A stretch of 64,000 nucleotides of DNA. Origin: Knoxdaviesia capensis (Eukaryota; Ascomycota; Sordariomycetes; Microascales; Gondwanamycetaceae). Positions within the stretch are counted from its first letter, which is position 1. Every line of letters starts with the position of its first letter. The notes under the pieces are model-generated. The model was given only the letters and a program-made list of their open reading frames with translations. It was not told where the DNA came from and ran no database searches. Where the stretch lies: contig LNGK01000007.1 in NCBI GenBank assembly GCA_001510575.1, positions 496,001 to 560,000 on the forward strand. Reading direction: 5' to 3'. The position numbers and the translations under genes are program-made. Positions 57,678 to 64,000 of this stretch are shown in pieces.

Positions 57678-58668
57678 GGGGTTGGGGGTGTTTTGGGTCA
57701 GACAGAAGGCCCTTCCCTCGGCCCTCATGCACCATCATCGGATCGTCTATCAGCTGACGGCCGAGATCCCGATGTATCTTGCATCTAAGGAATCATGCGA
57801 AGCATCTGTTTGTTGACGGCTGATGTTGTGGGAAGTCGGGAGAGGCTAGGCTTGCCAGTTCATTTTCCTTCGTAACCGCGCGCCCGCCGTAGCGAGGTTC
57901 AGAACGGCCATCATACGCTGGGAGATGTGCAAAAACGCGCGCGACTCTGTGTCTGTGTCTGTCTGGGTTTGGGTCACGGTTCCCAAGCTTCAAAACCTGG
58001 GGAGACCAGTAAACTTGTAGGGGAGAGAGGGCTGGGGATTTTGCTTCAGGTTTGTCGGGATCCTTACCAGGCCATCCATTCTCTGTGTCTTTGCTGACTT
58101 TCTGGCTCTCTCTTCTTGTCCGTGTCATTTCGCTTCATGTTCTTGTCCCGATCTCCTCCCCATTCGAGAAGAAGGCCAATATATGCAACCTCAAGATAAA
58201 CGCCGTATGTCCGCATCTATGTTAGGCACATCTTGTACTCATGAATGAACAGTAGATTACAACCAGATTCCACCGTCTAAATAATTTATCCTCCCGGGCT
58301 AGCGAATTCCCGCGGCGTTTGTGGCTCCTGCCTAATTAACATTGGCTTGCCGAACTTCCTATTCGGAAATTAGCCGAGAATGTTCTCTGTCAACGGCCCC
58401 TACCAAAATCGGCAGCAACGTGCTTCATGCATTTGGGGGTCAATTATATGCCTGCCGTATCTACATATATACTGTCGTCTATAGAGGATCTTTGTAGCTA
58501 CAGCACTTGTAAGTACAGTACATATGTACAATCTACGATAATTCAGTCACACTCTCAAATAGATGCATGCAAACGCCGCCGTGAAAACAATAAAAAAGTC
58601 GCAGTATCTTCATTATCATTATTCATTGTATACAGCCGTTACTTCGTTATCTTAGGGTCACGTCCAGC

Positions 58669-61398
58669 TTACACCAGTCGTGCCACCTTCGGCGACCTAT
58701 CTTCGTCCACTGCTGTGGTCGGACTACTACTGCCCTCTCGGCGCCGCTTGGGGCCAAAGATCTCGGCCTGGTCAAAGTCAATGATCATGGCGCAGTTGTT
58801 CTCCTTGTTCCACAATGCGTTGGCACACCGCTCGTCGCCGTGGTCGACGCCGCGCTGCCACAGCACTTCCAGGGCCTCTTCCGCCATATCTGACTCCATC
58901 TCGTTCTTCGACCGGATAGTCTCGCCGCCATACGACATCAGCATGATGCATTGGATGTATGCGCCGCCGCTGAGAATGTACATGCGCTCCATGACAAACC
59001 ATCCCAGGTGCACCGGCACGAGGTGGCCCTGAAGGTCTTCGAGGTGGTCGTAGACCTTCTTCTCGTGCTCCAACACTCGCTGGTGGTACAGCTGCACGCC
59101 TTTTCCGACAAAGGTGTAGCCGAGAGGATACGCCGTGAACTTGAACAGGGCCCCGATCGCTCCAAATTTGCCAAAACCCTCCAGTCGCTGGCACCCGTCA
59201 TCGAGATTGGCCAATACTTGGGCGCGTAGCTGGTTCGTAAGTTCAGTTGCCGACACTGTATGCTTCTGGCTGTGTTGGCCGTTTCCACCACGATGGAGCT
59301 CGACATTCGGGCACCTCTCATCCAGCGGCTGTCCGAATTTCAGGCCCAGCAGGCATTTCTGCGTGCAGTATTCCGTGAGAGGTGCCCGGCGAGTAAGCTT
59401 CAGCATCTTCAGATCCCGGATCCCCGGCCGAGAAACCGGCCCCTCGGATTCAGAACCGTCGGCATCACCACTGCTGTGTCCACGCGATCTTTTGGGGACC
59501 TGTTTGCCGCGACTTTGGCTGGGAGTTGCTGAAGGAGACGATGTGGTTTTCGACAATGTGGACGACTTTGATCCCGTTGATGATGACGTGGCTTGTTTAA
59601 ACGGTTGGCTCGGCGGTCCGTCATCCCCATTATCATCATCACGTCGTTGAAATCTCTGAGCATACGGCGAATTATCAGATATGATAGGGAGACGCCGGGA
59701 AACCGGTGCAGGACTACCCGGGTATTCCTCAGGCCATTGAGCAAGCCCGGTTGGTAAGGCACACTTCTCCTCCTCAGTCAGAGACTCCTGCTCCAATGAA
59801 AGAAGAACCATGGACATAACCTGGGCCACTGCTGTGTACTTGAGGACCGCAGCATGTCTCTGTATGACAGCATCATCGACGGCTTTCTTGGCAGACAGTC
59901 TTGGCAGCAGAGTCGCGTCTTTCGGGAACGTGAGGTGGAAATATAGAGTGCTTGGATTCTCGAGATCGACGTGCAGAAATATAAGCCCCTCCCCAGACGT
60001 CACGTAGCTGTAGGAATAGCCACCGTCTATCATGTAGTGGAACGCCTGGCAAAGAACTTGGGCGACTTTCTTCCGAGCTTTTTCCTTGAGGGAGAGGGAT
60101 CGGCCGTTCTTATTCCTTTCGGAATAGGTTGCATTAACAAACATAGAGCGAAGCCATGCAGGGTTAGTGTCTGGAGCGGCTTCATATCTGTCCGGTTCCA
60201 AGGCTAGCTTCATGATTTTTGGTGGAAGTTTATGAGCAGCCTTGTACTCAATGACAAATAGATGCGTGTGCTTTCCCTCGCTGTCAACTCGAAGGCAATA
60301 TCGGTCGGGTTTCACCCGGCTGGAGGAGGAGGTTCTCTTAGAACTCGATGGACTGCTCTCTGCTGGAGGGGAGGCCGCGGCACGCTTCGAAGGACCGCGA
60401 ACGGGCTCTCGGCCGCGCGGAGGATCGGTCGTGGCGCTGCTACTCGAGGCCCCGGCGACAGGATCGGCCACTTGTCCGGGTGCTGGGATGTCGGCACGGG
60501 GGGCATTCGGCCCCGGAGTCGAGGTGAAGATTTTGGCAACGCTAAACGATCCGGCTCGGAATGTGACCCGGCCCCAGGTATTATCCGGGATCTGGGAGCC
60601 ATATACCGATATCATGCGTTTGACGCGCGCTTCAACAGCCAGTAATTCAAACGGGTGGAGATCATCTTCTTGTCTGAGCGCGGTGGGTGTAAGGTTTTCT
60701 TCCTGGGCTGAGATTGTCATGATGGATGGGAAGAGTCGTTCATCTCCAAAGAGTTCCAGAAGCATGTTGAACCGTTGGTCGTGAAGAGTGTCAAACTCGG
60801 CCCAAGAACGCAGCTCTCTGGGGTAAAATCGGCCTGTGACCTTGGTAAGCGTGTTGCGGCTGTTGGATGTGGACGACTGGGAAGTGTTACTCTCCGGAAC
60901 AAAGCTCTGGAAGAGGGTTGAGTGGCAGTAAAACAGATGCTCGAGGAACTTGGTCGGTTGGGTTACACGCTCAATCTCGATCCGGGCGCCACGTTCGACG
61001 ATCACACGGGCCCAGGCCTCTTCTTTCTCACGTCTTTCATTATCTGCGCGGGCAACGGCTTCATCTTTCTCGCGTTTTTCCTTCTGGGCGAGGGCAACGG
61101 CTTCATCTTTCTCGCGTGTTTCCTTCTGGGCGCGGGCAACGGCTTCATCTTTCTCGCGTTTTTCCTTCTGGGCGCGAGCAACGGCTTCATCTTTCTCGCG
61201 TTTTTCCTTCTGTGCGCGGGCAACGGCTTCATCTTTCTCGCGTTTTTCCTTCTTGGCGATGGCAATGGCTTCATCTTTCTCGCGTTTTTGCTTCTCTGCG
61301 AGGTCGACGGCTTCAGATTTCTCACGCTCCAATTTCTCAATCTTCTCCCAGAGAAGGCTGGAGACATCTGGCTGGTCTTGTTGGTTCTTGGGAGGCAT
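58669..61398 (-). CDS. Kinase-like protein with N-terminal coiled-coil repeats
   Basis: An intronless frame for 909 residues from MPPKNQQDQ; an in-frame ATG at 61683 would add 95 residues that look like leader. Residues 22-133 are eight 14-residue units of the type KEKREKDEAVARAQ, a charged coiled coil. A middle region (about 140-620) is unfamiliar, with Ser/Pro-rich linkers and a basic nuclear-type segment. The C-terminal third resembles divergent fungal protein-kinase-like domains: LFKFTAYPLGYTFVGKGVQ in the N-lobe, a hinge-like HLGWFVMERMYI, a catalytic-loop-like HGDERCANALW (H-x-D-x4-N pattern retained) and IIDFDQAEI in place of DFG. I recall similar proteins in Aspergillus and Penicillium annotated as hypothetical. 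The substrate is unknown and kinase activity unproven. It is divergent from DID2. Confidence 0.72.
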   Translation of the reverse strand: MPPKNQQDQPDVSSLLWEKIEKLEREKSEAVDLAEKQKREKDEAIAIAKKEKREKDEAVARAQKEKREKDEAVARAQKEKREKDEAVARAQKETREKDEAVALAQKEKREKDEAVARADNERREKEEAWARVIVERGARIEIERVTQPTKFLEHLFYCHSTLFQSFVPESNTSQSSTSNSRNTLTKVTGRFYPRELRSWAEFDTLHDQRFNMLLELFGDERLFPSIMTISAQEENLTPTALRQEDDLHPFELLAVEARVKRMISVYGSQIPDNTWGRVTFRAGSFSVAKIFTSTPGPNAPRADIPAPGQVADPVAGASSSSATTDPPRGREPVRGPSKRAAASPPAESSPSSSKRTSSSSRVKPDRYCLRVDSEGKHTHLFVIEYKAAHKLPPKIMKLALEPDRYEAAPDTNPAWLRSMFVNATYSERNKNGRSLSLKEKARKKVAQVLCQAFHYMIDGGYSYSYVTSGEGLIFLHVDLENPSTLYFHLTFPKDATLLPRLSAKKAVDDAVIQRHAAVLKYTAVAQVMSMVLLSLEQESLTEEEKCALPTGLAQWPEEYPGSPAPVSRRLPIISDNSPYAQRFQRRDDDNGDDGPPSQPFKQATSSSTGSKSSTLSKTTSSPSATPSQSRGKQVPKRSRGHSSGDADGSESEGPVSRPGIRDLKMLKLTRRAPLTEYCTQKCLLGLKFGQPLDERCPNVELHRGGNGQHSQKHTVSATELTNQLRAQVLANLDDGCQRLEGFGKFGAIGALFKFTAYPLGYTFVGKGVQLYHQRVLEHEKKVYDHLEDLQGHLVPVHLGWFVMERMYILSGGAYIQCIMLMSYGGETIRSKNEMESDMAEEALEVLWQRGVDHGDERCANALWNKENNCAMIIDFDQAEIFGPKRRREGSSSPTTAVDEDRSPKVARLV
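61000..61335 (-). repeat. 42-bp coding tandem repeat, eight units
   Basis: Eight 42-bp units encode the 14-residue coiled-coil repeat of the kinase-like protein. The middle three translate identically and are nearly identical in DNA; the outer units are diverged. Copy number is likely variable among strains. Confidence 0.92.
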
Positions 61399-62381
61399 GA
61401 TTGCTGATGAGGCTGGAAATGAGGGGGACTGTAATTGGTTATGGGCTGAGTTTTGAGTGTTAAGTGTTGGTTTAATTGATGAAGAAGAGAGTTGAGGGAG
61501 TGCAGCCCTGCCTCTATGGGAGGAACATGTTCCTCTTAAGGTAAATGTTAACGACAAACATGGCAGAACAACACACGAGGAAGAATATGAGAGGATGTTA
61601 GCCAGGTTGTCCGGCCCCTCCCCCTCATCCAGGGCCCTTTTCCCAGGCAGCCGCGTCCCGATAAGCTGGATCGAGATCTTCACGTGATTGCGACTACTGA
61701 ACTGTGGCGCTTAGTTCGTTTGTTATAACCCTAATCTCAGCCGATGGAAAGGTCGAAACGACAAAACCTCGTAACAATGGCGGCTGTGGCAGGAAGTTCT
61801 GTGATATATGCATGAGAGCAAGCGGTTAGAGAGATTACAGCTATCGTGGACCTGAAAACTCATCTTGACTTCTTAACCCGAACCCACAATATGTGCGGCC
61901 CCCCCGCCCCCACCTCGCCAGGTCAGAGAAGCGAGGCGCCACAACCCCAACCCTAAAATCAGGAACGGCTGAGGCCGGCAGATTTCCGGCGACATCCGTT
62001 GGCAGTTGACAAGCAGTTTTTTCTCGGCTGCCTCGCCTTGGCCGGATTACGTAGTGAATCGCCAAAGTGAGGCGTCTCATTCTTCCATCCACGATTCTCC
62101 ATCCTGCGTCACTAACTTCTTCCACATCCACACTATTTCTTATCCTTCGGTATATTCTTGTTCGTCATCTCTCCTTTCTTGTTATTTTATCACTATTGGC
62201 CTCCATCTTCGTCGTACTCCCAGCGCCTTCCAGTTTCTCAATATACCCTCACCCCTCTTTCTATCTCCCTCCCCCGCCGCCACCTATCGATATCGTCCTT
62301 ATCGCACAGCCGACGTGAACTCGTGAACATTCCGTTTCTTCCTCTTTTCTCACCACAACCACACCCCACAACCATCCCATC
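61399..62381. other. Divergent promoter region of the kinase-like gene and DID2
   Basis: 983 bp between two gene starts. Telobox words lie at 61727-61736 (AACCCTAATC) and 61949-61958 (AACCCTAAAA). The last 300 bases are a T/C-rich leader for DID2. Confidence 0.6.
61727..61958. promoter_or_regulatory. Two telobox words between the kinase-like gene and DID2
   Basis: AACCCTAATC and AACCCTAAAA, same orientation, about 420 and 650 bp upstream of the DID2 start. Confidence 0.45.
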
Positions 62382-63291
62382 ATGTCGAACCGCCAGCTAG
62401 CACGGGATATGCAGGTCGAGTTCAATGCTCGGGTATGAATTCACCGTCGTCCTGACTGTCGAGTCGTCTTCTGAACGTCCGCTTACTGATTGATTCGTGT
62501 CTCCCCCACCAATAGTTCCAAGCCAAGCAAGCTCGCCGCGAGGCCCAAAAGGCCGCAAAGCAGGATCCGATCCTGAAGAAGCAGATTCAAGATGTATGGT
62601 TTTCACATTCCCCGGCTCGGGGTCCCCTTTCAACATGTCTGGGAATCCCGCATATGCCGCCTCCCGTCCCCGAGTCTCATTCCCTGAACTGCCGAGAAGG
62701 ACATGTCTACATGTATACCAGCCTCCAGCCTGGGCCATTGCCACAACTTCAAACAAACCACTAACACCCATGCCTCCTTGTCTCTCCCTCCCCCCCAAAT
62801 AGCTCCTCAAGAAAGGCGAGACCCAGAAGGCGTACGCGAAGGCGAAGATGCTCCTCTCGAAGCAAGCACTGGCGCAACAGCTCGACTCGATGGCCGACAT
62901 GGCCGAACTGTCGTCGGCGCAGATCCAGGCCAACAACGCTATGAACCGGATGACTCACATGATGGCTAGCTCGTCGCGCACGATGGCGGTTGCCCAGAAG
63001 AGCATGAACCCTGAGCGCACGCTCGCGACCCTGGAGCAGTTCCGCACCCAGAACGAGGAGTACGCCATGTCCAACGGCATCTACCAGGACGCCATCTCGC
63101 AGACCACCAGCACCCAGGTCTCGGAGGACGCCGTGTTTGAGCTGCTCGGAAAGCTTGCCGACGATGCCGGTGTCCAGCTCAATGCCGAGCTCAACAGCGC
63201 CGAGACTGTCACCGCTGAGCCGCAGACTGCCGAGCCCACTGCCGAGGAAGAGGATAAGCTCCAGCAGCGTCTCCGGGCTCTCCGGGCGTGA
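62382..63291 (+). CDS. did2: ESCRT-III-associated protein DID2/Vps46 (CHMP1)
   Basis: Did2 is a late ESCRT-III subunit that recruits the AAA ATPase Vps4 to disassemble the filament on endosomes. Three exons, 62382-62432, 62516-62593 and 62803-63291, give 205 residues, the normal CHMP1 length. The basic first half (MSNRQLARDMQVEFNAR, FQAKQARREAQKAAK, LLKKGETQKAYAKAKMLL) forms the membrane-binding hairpin. NNAMNRMTHMMASSSRTMAV follows. The C-terminal MIT-interacting motif EDKLQQRLRALRA ends at the stop. Introns are 83 nt (GTATGA to TAG) and 209 nt (GTATGG to TAG), both phase 0. Confidence 0.95.
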
Positions 63292-64000
63292 GGGGCCTCT
63301 CTTTTTCCTGTTTTTCTATTGTTGTTGTGGAAGTGGGCTCGTTTGCTTTTTTCCTGAAATACTCTTGAATCTGGGCGTTTGCTGGCGTTTCTTTTCTTCT
63401 CGTCGTTTGATCGTCGGACTCTGGCTGGTATGAGGCTGGCTATGAGAGACATTTCAGTGTTTCATGGTCATCTATACATGATAGGATGGCCGTTCACTGC
63501 TGCTCTCTCACTTGATCATCTTTGGGTTTAACTGCCTGTCTCGATATTTTATCACATGTTATCTGTGGCTTATCCACCGATCATCTGATTCTCCTATCCG
63601 TCTTTTCGCCTGACCTTTCATCTTCAACGGGCTGGGATTCTCGAATTTGACGTTATGCTGTTTTTTGTTTTGTCACAATATTCCTTTTTACACTCTGTCA
63701 GGATACTTGCTCATGATATGAATCGAATGCAATCACGATCTCGAACTGATCACCTGGTGGTTTTTGTTTCTTTTTCTCCGACTTCCGTGATCCGTTTGTT
63801 AGCTAGCTAACACGGTGCTGCATTCAAACACAGCACGGCCTTGTAAACTTCGATGAAAGGCACATCATCGGATACATGGAGCATGTATCTATCGTGCGAA
63901 CCTTGGGCCCAGTGCCTACATGTACAAACTTGCCACCGCCGTGATATCTCTCTTAATCAGTTCCTGTGCCGTCTGCATCTTCTGGTACAACCCGGGGTCG
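63292..64000 (+). other. Region downstream of DID2
   Basis: 709 bp to the end of the window, T-rich at first, with no coding frame, repeat or RNA gene that I can support. Confidence 0.55.

Larger units (their letters stand above)
51098..58668. other. Gene-free stretch of about 7.6 kb upstream of hacA
   Basis: Beyond the hacA leader (about 51098-51850) I find no gene. The longest open frame (52489-53214) begins with GTG and has no family signature. The stretch is rich in TACTGTACAGTA-like words (51938, 52337, 53828, 53851, 54435, 57263, 57470, 58511), carries a (GA)n run, an 11-bp tandem repeat and one telobox pair (53680-53693). Confidence 0.5.

Noticed and set aside
61000..61335. Regular 42-bp repeats considered as a CRISPR-like array
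   Set aside because: The units abut without spacers, are in frame, and encode a coiled coil in a eukaryotic gene.

Overview
The window is nuclear DNA from a filamentous ascomycete, most likely a member of the Eurotiales (an Aspergillus/Penicillium/Monascus relative). The evidence is short GT-AG introns (mostly 50-140 nt) with CTAAC-like branch sites, single-gene transcription units with pyrimidine-rich leaders, an AA9 cellulose-active oxygenase gene, and a hacA gene with the 20-nt Ire1-type intron known from Aspergillus. The species cannot be named from the sequence alone. No rRNA, tRNA, CRISPR array, plasmid feature or intact transposon was found.

Layout: a partial ribosomal protein L19 gene (1-720, +) is followed by mitochondrial serine hydroxymethyltransferase (2638-4456, +), an isochorismatase-like/AlkB-like fusion (5189-8158, -), TFIID subunit TAF8 (9020-10092, +), ribosomal protein L18 (10741-12183, +), the mitochondrial rRNA methyltransferase MRM2 (12654-13915, -), a GRIP-domain golgin (14500-18397, -) and an unrecognised 89-residue protein (20250-20618, -). 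A gene-free stretch of about 10.7 kb follows, rich in microsatellites. Then come Lunapark (31285-32705, +), sterol 24-C-methyltransferase ERG6 (34027-35565, -), the LYR protein MZM1 (37456-38025, +), the splicing factor ECM2/SLT11 (38707-39867, +), zuotin (40516-41972, +), the AA9 monooxygenase (43869-44679, +), MCP1 (45198-46319, -), a degenerate HNH-like protein (47178-48689, +) and the unfolded-protein-response bZIP factor hacA (49782-51097, -). After a second gene-free stretch of about 7.6 kb come a large kinase-like protein with coiled-coil repeats (58669-61398, -) and ESCRT-III DID2 (62382-63291, +).

Most genes are unlinked housekeeping functions: translation (L19, L18, zuotin), transcription and splicing (TAF8, ECM2), mitochondria (SHMT, MRM2, MZM1, MCP1), and the secretory and endomembrane system (Lunapark, ERG6, golgin, HacA, DID2). 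I see no biosynthetic cluster. The least ordinary material is the isochorismatase-AlkB fusion, the HNH-fold protein that seems to have lost its catalytic residues, the repeat-bearing kinase-like protein, the hacA switch (both Ire1 stem-loops can be read base by base, and the induced frame ends at a TAA earlier than I recall for Aspergillus), and two short motif families scattered between genes: a palindrome-like TACTGTACAGTA word and telobox words (AACCCTAA).
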